Source of the DNA: an uncultured Winogradskyella sp.
Lineage (GTDB): Bacteria; Bacteroidota; Bacteroidia; Flavobacteriales; Flavobacteriaceae
Reading direction: 5' to 3'
Length of the DNA: 64,000 bases
NCBI RefSeq assembly: GCF_947501905.1
Contig: NZ_CANMXL010000002.1
Coordinates: forward strand, 310,001-374,000
Shown here: piece by piece, positions 26,478 to 33,702 of the stretch
How positions within the stretch are numbered: position 1 is the stretch's first letter
How the letters are laid out: each line of letters begins with the position of its first letter
The notes under the pieces: generated by a model
What the model saw: only the letters and a program-made list of their open reading frames with translations
Told to the model about the DNA's origin: nothing
The model's database searches: none
Made by a program: the position numbers and the translations under genes

Positions 26478-27060
26478 CTTTGTTCAAAATATATTTTAAA
26501 AGGATACCTACAGTTCTATCTTCTTTAATACGTCCATCAAGGCACATTGCTTTAGCTTCTTTCAATGAAAACCATTCTGGATATATGATTTCAGCAAATT
26601 CAGTTTCATTCCCTTTGGAAGCCATTTCAAATTCGTCAACTATATAATAGTATAAATCCCATTCCATTGTTGCACCAGATTTAGATATATAGATTAGTTC
26701 TTGATTTTTGGCTATTATTCCCGCTTCTTCAAGCCCTTCATTCTTAACAGCTTCGATAGATTTTTCTTTAACAGCATTTTTATCATCAACAAATTTTAAA
26801 TACTCAGTAAGTGATTCATATATTTTTCCTCCTGCAACTCGATAGTCCCAATCTTCTAATTCAGACCTAAATTCTTTTGTAAGCAAAATTTTATCCTCTT
26901 TTATAATAATTAATCTTACGCCAGGTGGTCGTCTTGCTATTTCAATAGTGAAATTATCAATTTTTCCATTTTTTGAAAGTTCAAATTCTCTATCAATTAT
27001 CTCTAACAATTTCCCTTTAAATTTTCGTTCGTCTTTTACTTTCTTTATGTATTCTTCCAT
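26464..27060 (-). CDS. Nudix-family hydrolase, ADP-ribose pyrophosphatase-like
   Basis: A 198-residue protein. TKEFRSELEDWDYRVAGGKIYES (about 61-83) resembles the segment before the Nudix box in ADP-ribose pyrophosphatases. AVKNEGLEEAGI (about 105-115) is the catalytic helix R-E-U-x-E-E-x-G-U with Asn in place of the Arg, and about 15 extra residues sit between the Gly and Glu parts. The metal-binding Glu-Glu pair is kept, so activity is plausible. It is the last gene of the cassette A operon, 1 base after the membrane-protein gene. Beside an NMNAT-like gene it suggests turnover of NAD-derived nucleotides (inference). Confidence 0.75.
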   Translation of the reverse strand: MEEYIKKVKDERKFKGKLLEIIDREFELSKNGKIDNFTIEIARRPPGVRLIIIKEDKILLTKEFRSELEDWDYRVAGGKIYESLTEYLKFVDDKNAVKEKSIEAVKNEGLEEAGIIAKNQELIYISKSGATMEWDLYYYIVDEFEMASKGNETEFAEIIYPEWFSLKEAKAMCLDGRIKEDRTVGILLKYILNKENAR

Positions 27061-27061
27061 T

Positions 27062-27904
27062 CTATTTGTTGAAATGTTTTTTGTACAAATTATTAATCAA
27101 TGTTTTGCATTCTGAATGCCCACAACTTTCACTGTGCATTAATTCGTCTTGTTCTATGAGATTACTCACTAGCTCTAAAGATGAATTGTCATATAGATTG
27201 TCGAAGGTAAAATTTAAATCGTCACAAAGAGAGCTATTTCCTCCTTTTACTTTGAGCATTTTTGATTTTGAACCTTGAATTTTTTTGTTATAGTGATTGA
27301 ACAGTAAAACTTTGTCATTATCGTGTTTATGAAAAATATAATATCTCCATTCTTTTTCTTTTTTTGAAGTATAGAATTTTACAAAAATCTTTTCATCTTG
27401 TGAGGTGTCTCTAGAATGTTCTTTGAAAATTTTTAATAATTTAAATAAGTCTTCAACGTATTCTTCTTTTGGAATACCGTTAGCATTAGCACGTTCAGAA
27501 ATATGTATAGAACGAAGACAAGGAAAATGTAGAAGTACTTTTATTGTTTTTTCTTCATTAAATTTTTCAACAAATAAGCATTGATGAAACACTTTACCTT
27601 TTTTAAATAAATTTATTCCTCTTGTTACCTTAATTTTTATTTCAGAAGAATTTTTATATTGGTTTAAAATTACTTTATCAAGATATTTATCTCCCCATAA
27701 ACCTCTAATTTTTGAAAGAAAAACCATATGTAAATATGACTTTATAATTGGATATACATATTGGATAAATAGCAAAACCAAAAATACAATCCCACAAAAA
27801 ATAAGAAATGATAATGCTAAATTTATCTCTGGTGCTTGATTAGCTAAATAACTACCCAAAAATCCAATTATAAGAGAGATAATATATTTGAAGTAATCTT
27901 TCAT
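27062..27904 (-). CDS. Unrecognised two-helix membrane protein with cytoplasmic domain
   Basis: A 280-residue protein that I do not recognise. Two hydrophobic helices (about 5-22 and 27-53) are followed by a basic segment and a mixed alpha/beta domain of about 220 residues. The domain contains KIFVKFYTSKKEKEWRYYIF, then HKHDNDKVLLFNHYNKK, and a C-terminal HSESCGHSEC cluster (His257, Cys261, His263, Cys266) that could bind a metal. The helical hairpin plus a soluble domain is a common shape for membrane-acting effectors of defence systems. Its start overlaps the NMNAT-like stop by 4 bases. Function is unknown. Confidence 0.7.
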   Translation of the reverse strand: MKDYFKYIISLIIGFLGSYLANQAPEINLALSFLIFCGIVFLVLLFIQYVYPIIKSYLHMVFLSKIRGLWGDKYLDKVILNQYKNSSEIKIKVTRGINLFKKGKVFHQCLFVEKFNEEKTIKVLLHFPCLRSIHISERANANGIPKEEYVEDLFKLLKIFKEHSRDTSQDEKIFVKFYTSKKEKEWRYYIFHKHDNDKVLLFNHYNKKIQGSKSKMLKVKGGNSSLCDDLNFTFDNLYDNSSLELVSNLIEQDELMHSESCGHSECKTLINNLYKKHFNK

Positions 27905-28461
27905 AAGAATTGGTTAGTGATTTTTATAAGCCTATTTTTCAATTGATAAGACTCAATATATGGTTGAGTAGATTTATAGACTAAACTTTTCCAAGGTTTG
28001 TTTACTAAAATTTTTTCTCTAACTAAAGTTGAGGAAATATTTTTTTCTTTATTATTAGTCAATTTTCTAGCTTTAAAACCGTTATTTTTTAAATATTTGA
28101 TTTTATTTTCTCCCCATTCATCAAATACGGTTAAATAATGTGTTGCATCTTTCGGCACATAGAATTTTAATAATTGAGGAAAGTTTATCGGAAATGGAAC
28201 TATTAAAAAATCTTCTTTATTCATTCCACTTTCGTAAAGTGCAGCTGTAATAATATTTAAACGCTCGTAGTAAGTTAATGGGTTATTTTGGGGTCTTGTT
28301 CTAGATAAGTTTGACTCATCAGGCAACGAATGTGTTGGGTCAGGGTTAGTAATTCCAATAATTAAAAAGTCACATTTTTCAAGAGCTAAAAGGATGTAAT
28401 TGTCCATATGACCCTTATGTAATGGTTGAAATCTTCCGTGAACTACTCCAATTTTTTTCAT
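27901..28461 (-). CDS. Nicotinamide-nucleotide adenylyltransferase-like protein (NadM type)
   Basis: A 186-residue nucleotidyltransferase. GRFQPLHKGHMDNYILLAL holds the HxGH motif (His15, His18) and NISSTLVREKIL the ISxTxxR motif; both bind ATP in NadM-type NMN adenylyltransferases, which form NAD+ from NMN and ATP. PDPTHSLPDESNLSRTRPQNNPLTYYERL also follows the NadM pattern. It overlaps SelD and the membrane-protein gene by 4 bases on each side, so expression is coupled. Other small adenylyl- or cytidylyltransfer reactions are possible. Confidence 0.85.
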   Translation of the reverse strand: MKKIGVVHGRFQPLHKGHMDNYILLALEKCDFLIIGITNPDPTHSLPDESNLSRTRPQNNPLTYYERLNIITAALYESGMNKEDFLIVPFPINFPQLLKFYVPKDATHYLTVFDEWGENKIKYLKNNGFKARKLTNNKEKNISSTLVREKILVNKPWKSLVYKSTQPYIESYQLKNRLIKITNQFL

Positions 28462-29480
28462 AAGATATTAATATTAATTTCACTTTGTGTTTTGTGTGTT
28501 TCTCCAATATGAAAAAATTCTGTTTCACTTATTTCGACAAAGGTTTTAAATTCTTTTATTTTTTTATTCTCAACTAGTAAAAGAAGACCTCCATTAGTTT
28601 GCGGGTCAAACAATATATTCTTTTTCTTTGTTTCTAAATCTCCAACTATAAATTTAGATTTTTGATAATTAGTTTCGGTAACACTTGTTGAAATACCCTT
28701 TATTAAATAGTCTTCTATATTTTTAATTATTGGAATATTTCTGTAATTTATTACTGCATTAATATTACTCCTTTTACAAATATTTATTAAATGACCGATA
28801 AGACCAAATCCACTAATGTCGGTCATTGCTTTTACACATCCTAACTTACCTAGTTTATAGCCAACTTCATTTGATTGTAAAATAATATTTTTAAATTCTA
28901 AAAAAGAATCATTATCTAAAATCCCTCTTTTAATCGCAGAAGATAATATCCCAATACCTATTGGTTTAGTTATATAAATCTGACAATTTGATTCTATAGA
29001 GTGCAATCTTTTTGCATTTTGTTTTAAGACAGAACCAGTTATTGATAGTCCGAATATTGGTTGAGGATTAATGATAGAATGACCTCCAGAAATTGAAAAA
29101 TTTAATTCATAGGCAATATCGCTCGCACCTTCCAAAACTCCTTTAGCTTCTTCAATTGGTAATTCTTTAGGCCAGCCCAAAATACTTAATGCCTGCAATG
29201 GTTTCCCTCCCATTGCGTAAATATCACTTACAGCATTTAAAGCAGATATTTGCCCATAAAGATATGGTTCATCAACTAATGGCGAAAAGAAGTCTAATGT
29301 GCTGAGTAAATAATTTTGTTTATCAAATTCACTTACAGCACAGTCGTCCATTGATAAATAATTAGAATCTATATTAGAATCAATGCTATTATTTTTAAAA
29401 GTCAAAAGTTTAGATAACGAGTCTTTATCAATTTTACATCCGCATCCACCTTTATCTGTATAGTTGGTTAATTTTATCAT
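28458..29480 (-). CDS. selD: Selenide, water dikinase (selenophosphate synthetase) SelD-like
   Basis: A 340-residue PurM-fold enzyme. The flexible N-terminal loop has GGCGCK (Cys13, Cys15, Lys16), equivalent to the catalytic Cys17/Lys20 region of E. coli SelD. LSTLDFFSPLVDEPYLYGQI, NAVSDIYAMGGKP and SISGGHSI follow in the family order, and length is close to the E. coli protein. SelD makes selenophosphate from selenide and ATP. No SelA, SelB, MnmH or other selenium gene is in this window. Being first in a four-gene operon with NMNAT-like, membrane and Nudix genes is an unusual setting for selD. Confidence 0.9.
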   Translation of the reverse strand: MIKLTNYTDKGGCGCKIDKDSLSKLLTFKNNSIDSNIDSNYLSMDDCAVSEFDKQNYLLSTLDFFSPLVDEPYLYGQISALNAVSDIYAMGGKPLQALSILGWPKELPIEEAKGVLEGASDIAYELNFSISGGHSIINPQPIFGLSITGSVLKQNAKRLHSIESNCQIYITKPIGIGILSSAIKRGILDNDSFLEFKNIILQSNEVGYKLGKLGCVKAMTDISGFGLIGHLINICKRSNINAVINYRNIPIIKNIEDYLIKGISTSVTETNYQKSKFIVGDLETKKKNILFDPQTNGGLLLLVENKKIKEFKTFVEISETEFFHIGETHKTQSEININIL

Positions 29481-29488
29481 AGTTTCTT

Positions 29489-29503
29489 AAAATGCTCACT
29501 AAC
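29489..29503 (+). repeat. Cargo-start arm of cassette A (pairs with 26463-26477)
   Basis: AAAATGCTCACTAAC, read on the minus strand as GTTAGTGAGCATTTT, is the first sequence of the cargo, just ahead of the SelD start codon. It is the inverse of the cargo-end arm 3 kb away. Confidence 0.8.
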
Positions 29504-29505
29504 GT

Positions 29506-29540
29506 TAAGATATGGTTCGTTATTAATGAACTATATCTTA
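29506..29540 (-). other. Leader hairpin ahead of the cassette A operon
   Basis: TAAGATATGGTTC (29506-29518) pairs with GAACTATATCTTA (29528-29540) over 13 positions with one G-T wobble and a 9-base loop. The corresponding place in cassette B (36109-36143) holds an imperfect version of the same hairpin. Confidence 0.7.
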
Positions 29541-29570
29541 TGATACTGAAAACACCTTCAGCACATGTAA

Positions 29571-29601
29571 GCAAGTTAGACTATAAAATAGTGCAAATCA
29601 A
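29571..29601 (-). promoter_or_regulatory. Putative shared promoter of cassette A
   Basis: Minus strand: TTG at 29601-29599, 20-base spacer, TAACTTGC at 29578-29571 (imperfect TAnnTTTG). The inverted repeat TACGTA-N4-TACGTA at 29602-29617 abuts the TTG on its upstream side, as an operator would. Cassette B has the same elements with identical spacing. Confidence 0.5.
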
Positions 29602-29660
29602 TACGTAGAAATACGTAATTTTTAGGGATAAAATGGCATTTTTGGCAAAATGAACGTCAA
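29597..29660 (-). repeat. Conserved 64-base upstream block, copy A
   Basis: By eye, 56 of 64 positions are identical, without gaps, to 36176-36239. The first 21 bases (from ATCAATACGTAG) are identical and the block ends GGCAAAATG-A-ACGTCAA. Both copies lie in the same orientation, right after a terminator and ahead of a minus-strand cargo operon. Confidence 0.9.
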
Positions 29661-29692
29661 TTTTTTGTTTTCAGTCTTAAAAACTTAACAAG

Positions 29693-29723
29693 AAAAAACG
29701 GTCAGAAATAAATTTCCTGACCG
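29693..29723 (-). terminator. Terminator after the SGNH lipoprotein gene
   Basis: CGGTCAG (29699-29705) pairs with CTGACCG (29717-29723), with further AAAT/ATTT pairing inside. The minus strand continues into a run of six T (29698-29693). Confidence 0.8.
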
Positions 29724-29757
29724 CTTAAAACAAACTCAAATGACAACTACTTATAAG

Positions 29758-30513
29758 CTACTGTAATATATTTATCAACTCATCATAATAACGTCCTGCT
29801 ATAAATGCTGCACCTGCTTCATTATAATGCACATCATCTTCAAGATAGGCATCTATAAACCCTGTTGCCATATCTACCGTTAAAACACTCGAAGTCGAAG
29901 TGCTTTGCTGCTGAGCCACAACTGGAATATCCATTAATGCTTGATTGTAATAATCCATAAACTCAGGCGTTTGCTCACTTGTCATTGGCGGTGCTGGCAA
30001 CTCTAAATAAATAGTAACATTTGGGTTTCGTTCTTGGAGTAAATCAATGATTGCATTCACATTAATTAATGTTTGCGCATATTGGTCGATGCCATCGTTG
30101 CCTCCTGGTGAGCTAAACAATACAATATCTGGTACAGAAGACAAATCATTCAACCAGATTCCGAGTTCTGCCAATATCTCCGTAGAATTAATACCACCAC
30201 GGCCTTCGTGATTTCTGTCAAAACTCATACCATTAAAATCTGGGTAAGACGCATTGTCGGTTTCTGTACCAATAAAATCGAAATCGTATCCACCATCAAT
30301 CAATAATTTCCAGAGTTCGTACCTGTAACTTTCGTATTCTGGTCTGGCACCAGCCACACGAGATGCACCTAGTGGCATAATAATATTGGCTGAGTTACTT
30401 GGGCCGGTTGGTGTGGGATTTGGATTTGAATCGTCATCGCTACTGCAAGCAAGGCTGATACTTAATAGCAAAATAATTGTAAATAGATAAGAGGTCTTTT
30501 TTAATAATTTCAT
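29758..30513 (-). CDS. SGNH/GDSL-type hydrolase lipoprotein
   Basis: A 251-residue lipoprotein (signal ending SISLACSSDDD; the Cys is the lipidation site, and the Ser-Asp-Asp-Asp after it suits surface export in Bacteroidota). SGNH blocks are visible: IIMPLGASRVAGA (block I, nucleophile Ser in GAS), SSPGGNDG (block III with Asn) and DDVHYNEAG (block V with Asp and His). Substrates of such enzymes are usually esters on carbohydrates or lipids. It has its own terminator. The link to the AraC genes upstream is unclear. Confidence 0.85.
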   Translation of the reverse strand: MKLLKKTSYLFTIILLLSISLACSSDDDSNPNPTPTGPSNSANIIMPLGASRVAGARPEYESYRYELWKLLIDGGYDFDFIGTETDNASYPDFNGMSFDRNHEGRGGINSTEILAELGIWLNDLSSVPDIVLFSSPGGNDGIDQYAQTLINVNAIIDLLQERNPNVTIYLELPAPPMTSEQTPEFMDYYNQALMDIPVVAQQQSTSTSSVLTVDMATGFIDAYLEDDVHYNEAGAAFIAGRYYDELINILQ

Positions 30514-30606
30514 AGGATTTTAAAATTTAATGATTAACATGATTAGGTAAGAGTACGCAAACATGTAGGCATTATTATCTACTAATACAGTATGTGTGTA
30601 CGGGAT

Positions 30607-31698
30607 TTAAGCATTTGGAAGAATTCCGGACAACCTATATTCTTTTTTAAACTTTCCGGGTGCAATCCCCACTTCTTTTTTAAAACTTTCGTAAAAGGTA
30701 CTTCTGGATTTAAATCCGACTTCTTTACCAATAGCTTCTAAAGAAAATATATTGAATCGCTCATCGAGTAGCATTTCTTTTGCCAAATCTATTCTATAGC
30801 TATTGACAAAATCATTAAAGTTAATTTGAGCATCCTCTTTCAAAATCCGTGTTACAGAACTCGCACTAAGCCCTAATTTTGAAGCTAATAATTCTCTATC
30901 TAAATCTGGGTTCTTAAACAATTGTTCTTTAGTCATCAATAATTGAATGTTTTCAAAATGACTGAGCTTATTTGTTGTCGAATACGATGTGTTGGTGCTC
31001 TTAGGCTTTTGAGAGATGTGTTTTATTTGTTTTAGTTCTTGTTGTACTTCTAGTTGTTGTACCCCATTATAAGTAACAAGAATAAAGAATATGGAAGCGG
31101 CTATTCCGAGGTAACTCCACAACTGTATATCCAACAACAGCTCTACAAATTCTGTTATTAAAAATGCACCTAATACTACAATTAAACCGCCAAGCACCAC
31201 ATACATCCATTTTTTAAATTCTGAAGTACTGCTACTGTTTTTCACTTTTAAAAGCAACATAGTAATCATTATAAAATTGAATCCTAATATGATATAAATC
31301 TCAAAAGGTTCAAACAGTTCTAGAGCATTGATAAGACTATCCATTTCAAAATCTTCGGTGATAGAAGCTAAAGTATATACAATACTAAACACTAAAAACG
31401 GACTTAGTAATAATACATAAGTACTAGATTTTATGTGCTCTTTTATAATCTTGAAGACATAGAGATAGAGAAATACTGAAAACAGGTGCTCTATCCTTAA
31501 ATAGTCTGAAAGTTGGAATAGTAGATTATCAAAATAAAAAAAGTTAACCTTTGCTATAAGTACTGAAATTGATAGTAATGATAATGCCAAGTAGGTATTA
31601 TAGGAGCTTCGGTATTTTCTTGACGTTAATAACAGAATAGACAAAAATGTGATTAAAGTAATGCCTATTAAAACAAAAACTTGCTCCGTTTCTATCAT
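30607..31698 (-). CDS. AraC-family regulator with membrane-embedded N-terminus
   Basis: A 363-residue protein. The first 215 residues hold about seven hydrophobic segments, followed by a linker and a C-terminal AraC double helix-turn-helix (about 255-355). The latter is recognisable by RELLASKLGLSASSVTRILKED, INFNDFVNSYRIDLAKEMLL and IGKEVGFKSRSTFYESFKKE. Membrane-anchored AraC regulators of this shape are common in Bacteroidota and are thought to sense membrane or external signals. The target is probably the downstream SGNH gene, 93 bases away (inference). Confidence 0.85.
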   Translation of the reverse strand: MIETEQVFVLIGITLITFLSILLLTSRKYRSSYNTYLALSLLSISVLIAKVNFFYFDNLLFQLSDYLRIEHLFSVFLYLYVFKIIKEHIKSSTYVLLLSPFLVFSIVYTLASITEDFEMDSLINALELFEPFEIYIILGFNFIMITMLLLKVKNSSSTSEFKKWMYVVLGGLIVVLGAFLITEFVELLLDIQLWSYLGIAASIFFILVTYNGVQQLEVQQELKQIKHISQKPKSTNTSYSTTNKLSHFENIQLLMTKEQLFKNPDLDRELLASKLGLSASSVTRILKEDAQINFNDFVNSYRIDLAKEMLLDERFNIFSLEAIGKEVGFKSRSTFYESFKKEVGIAPGKFKKEYRLSGILPNA

Positions 31699-31752
31699 AG
31701 TTTAGTCTTGGTTGTTCATGTGTAAAACGGATAAAACTGTAAGTATTGTATT

Positions 31753-32670
31753 TTAATTATAGGTTTTTCTGAATTCTAAAGGTGACATCTCTGTTTTATT
31801 TTTGAAGAGTTTTGAAAACGATGCCGCTTGTTCAAACCCTAGGCTATAAGCAATCTCACTCACCGAAAGTGCCGTACTCGATAATTTTAATTTGGCCTTT
31901 TCTATTAGCTTATTGTGAATATGTTGCTGCGTACTTTGACCTGTAATAGATTTTAATAAATTACTCAGGTAGTTAGGTGATAAATTAATATGTTCTGCTA
32001 CAAAGCTTACCGTTGGCAAACCTTTATCGATGACATCATCATTATTAAAATAGTCCGTAAGCAGTTTATTTAATTGCTCCGAAATCTGATGATTCGATTT
32101 TTGTCTTGTAATGAATTGCCGTTCGTAAAACCGATTGGCATAATTAAGCAATAGTTCTAACTGAGAGACAATAATTTGCTGACTAAACTTATCGATATTG
32201 GCCTGATACTCGCGTTGAATATTTTTAAGCAAGTCTTCCATCATGATTTCCTCTTTTTCAGATAGAAACAACGATTCATTGACACTGTAATTGAAAAAAT
32301 CGTATTTGCTTATGGATTCAGCAAGTGATGTGTTCCACAAAAAATCTGGATGAATTAACAATAACCAACCTGTTGGTTCTTTTGCTCTAATATTTGGATT
32401 ATCTCCTACACTTATGATTTGATCAGGTGCAATAAAAGCCATTACACCTTCATCAAAATCATACTGTTGTTGTCCGTAAAAAAGCTTATAGGGAATATTA
32501 CGTTTTAACCCAATGACATAATAATCTTGTTTCCATTTTAGTGTTTCGATATTGTCAGGATATCTAACTTGACTATAATCTATCAGGCTAATCAATGGAT
32601 GCTCTGGCGGCGAAATACTAACCAGCTTATGGTAGTCGGCTACTTTTTTAAAGTGCTTTAAATCTTTCAT
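31753..32670 (-). CDS. AraC-family transcriptional regulator
   Basis: A 305-residue soluble regulator. The N-terminal cupin-like sensor part spans about 1-165 and the C-terminal DNA-binding domain about 195-305. The two helix-turn-helices are LPTVSFVAEHINLSPNYLSNL and ALSVSEIAYSLGFEQAASFSKLF, ending with the AraC-typical KTEMSPLEFRKTY. It lies 24 bases after the SDR gene on the same strand, so it may be co-transcribed with it and regulate it. Confidence 0.9.
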   Translation of the reverse strand: MKDLKHFKKVADYHKLVSISPPEHPLISLIDYSQVRYPDNIETLKWKQDYYVIGLKRNIPYKLFYGQQQYDFDEGVMAFIAPDQIISVGDNPNIRAKEPTGWLLLIHPDFLWNTSLAESISKYDFFNYSVNESLFLSEKEEIMMEDLLKNIQREYQANIDKFSQQIIVSQLELLLNYANRFYERQFITRQKSNHQISEQLNKLLTDYFNNDDVIDKGLPTVSFVAEHINLSPNYLSNLLKSITGQSTQQHIHNKLIEKAKLKLSSTALSVSEIAYSLGFEQAASFSKLFKNKTEMSPLEFRKTYN

Positions 32671-32694
32671 ATGTTTAAATTTATGGAAAAGATT

Positions 32695-33450
32695 TTACAC
32701 CAACATCCCACCAGACACTTCAATACGCTGTCCGTTAATCCAACCTGCTCTATCCGAACATAAAAAGGCTACCGTACCACCAACATCTTCTGGCTCTCCT
32801 ACTCTACCTAAAGCCGTGATGCTTGAGATGATGGCTGCTTTTTCTGCATCTTTATTGCTGCCTCCAGCAAAGTCTGTGGCTATGGCTCCTGGCGCAATAA
32901 CATTAGCTGTAATCTTGCGCTCACCTAACTCTTTTGCCAAGTAACGTGTAAAAACTTCGATAGCGCCTTTCATGATGGCATAAGACGACATGCCTGGCAA
33001 ACTAAATCGTGCCAATCCACTAGAAATATTAATAATACGTCCGCCAGTATTGATGTATGGTAAAGCCGCTTGGCTTAAAAAATATATGCTTTTAAGGTGT
33101 ACGTTCATCATTTCATCGAACTGCTCTGTTGTGGTATCGGCGACCATATTAAAAGTACCTGTACCCGCATTGTTCACTAAAAAATCAAAGTTTGGACTCC
33201 CAGTTTCTTCTTTGAGGTAATTGGTCGCTTGTACTATAAATGCTTGACCACTTTTGTAATCGTTAGCATTAAACGGAAAGGCTACCGCTTTTTGCCCTAA
33301 AGCTTCAATTTCTGAGATCACCTCATTGGCTTTTGTGGTGTTGGTGTTGTACGAAAATATAATGTTTACACCATCTTTTGCGAGATTAAGCGCCATATCA
33401 CGACCTAATCCTCGACTTCCTCCTGTAATAATTGCAGTTTTTTGACTCAT
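32695..33450 (-). CDS. Short-chain dehydrogenase/reductase
   Basis: A 251-residue classical SDR: TGGSRGLGRDMAL (NAD(P)-binding TGxxxGxG, about 9-21), NNAGTG, the catalytic Ser in INISSGLA, YAIMKGAI (YxxxK) and the C-terminal FLCSDRAGWINGQ followed by SGG. It resembles FabG and quinone-reductase-like SDRs, and the substrate is unknown. It heads a two-gene unit with the AraC regulator. The 239-base region upstream is the downstream flank of cassette B. Confidence 0.9.
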   Translation of the reverse strand: MSQKTAIITGGSRGLGRDMALNLAKDGVNIIFSYNTNTTKANEVISEIEALGQKAVAFPFNANDYKSGQAFIVQATNYLKEETGSPNFDFLVNNAGTGTFNMVADTTTEQFDEMMNVHLKSIYFLSQAALPYINTGGRIINISSGLARFSLPGMSSYAIMKGAIEVFTRYLAKELGERKITANVIAPGAIATDFAGGSNKDAEKAAIISSITALGRVGEPEDVGGTVAFLCSDRAGWINGQRIEVSGGMLV

Positions 33451-33572
33451 TTTTTTGTTTGTTTTTGTTTACAATACAAAGTTGAGTCTTATGTAGTAGA
33501 CCTATTTGTCTAAATCTATGAAGGTCTTGTCCGAATCTATGGTTTGAGGGTTTTTAGATGGATTTGGTGTTA

Positions 33573-33702
33573 CGCTTATTAGTTCAGTATAAAAATAGTA
33601 GTTGATTTTTACGTACTAATTTTTCAGTTAAACACAGACCTTTTATATATTTACTTACTTTCGTTTTAGCGATTAAGCCGCTATTATTTTTATACATTGT
33701 TA
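33573..33702 (-). repeat. Downstream flank of cassette B
   Basis: The outer block 33573-33598 (plus strand CGCTTATTAGTTCAGTATA, then AAAAATAG) and inner block 33670-33702 (CGATTAAG ... TTTTTATACATTGTTA) match the ends of the flank of cassette A in the same order. The last codons of the reverse transcriptase (GTAACAATGTATAA) read into the inner junction, so the protein's last residues are contributed by the flank. Confidence 0.75.

Larger units (their letters stand above)
26271..29660 (-). mobile_element. Cargo cassette A with shared flanking sequences
   Basis: A 3.4-kb unit holding four overlapping minus-strand genes (Nudix, two-helix membrane protein, NMNAT-like, SelD-like). Its flanks closely match those of cassette B (33573-36239): a 64-base upstream block (29597-29660), a leader hairpin, a TAACAATGTATAA junction after the last gene, and an outer end at 26271-26299. 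The cargo ends are complementary to each other (26463-26477 with 29489-29503). No recombinase or transposase gene lies inside. The unit is inserted between a terminator downstream of the SGNH gene and the MATE gene. Mobility is inferred from the paired flanks. Confidence 0.65.
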
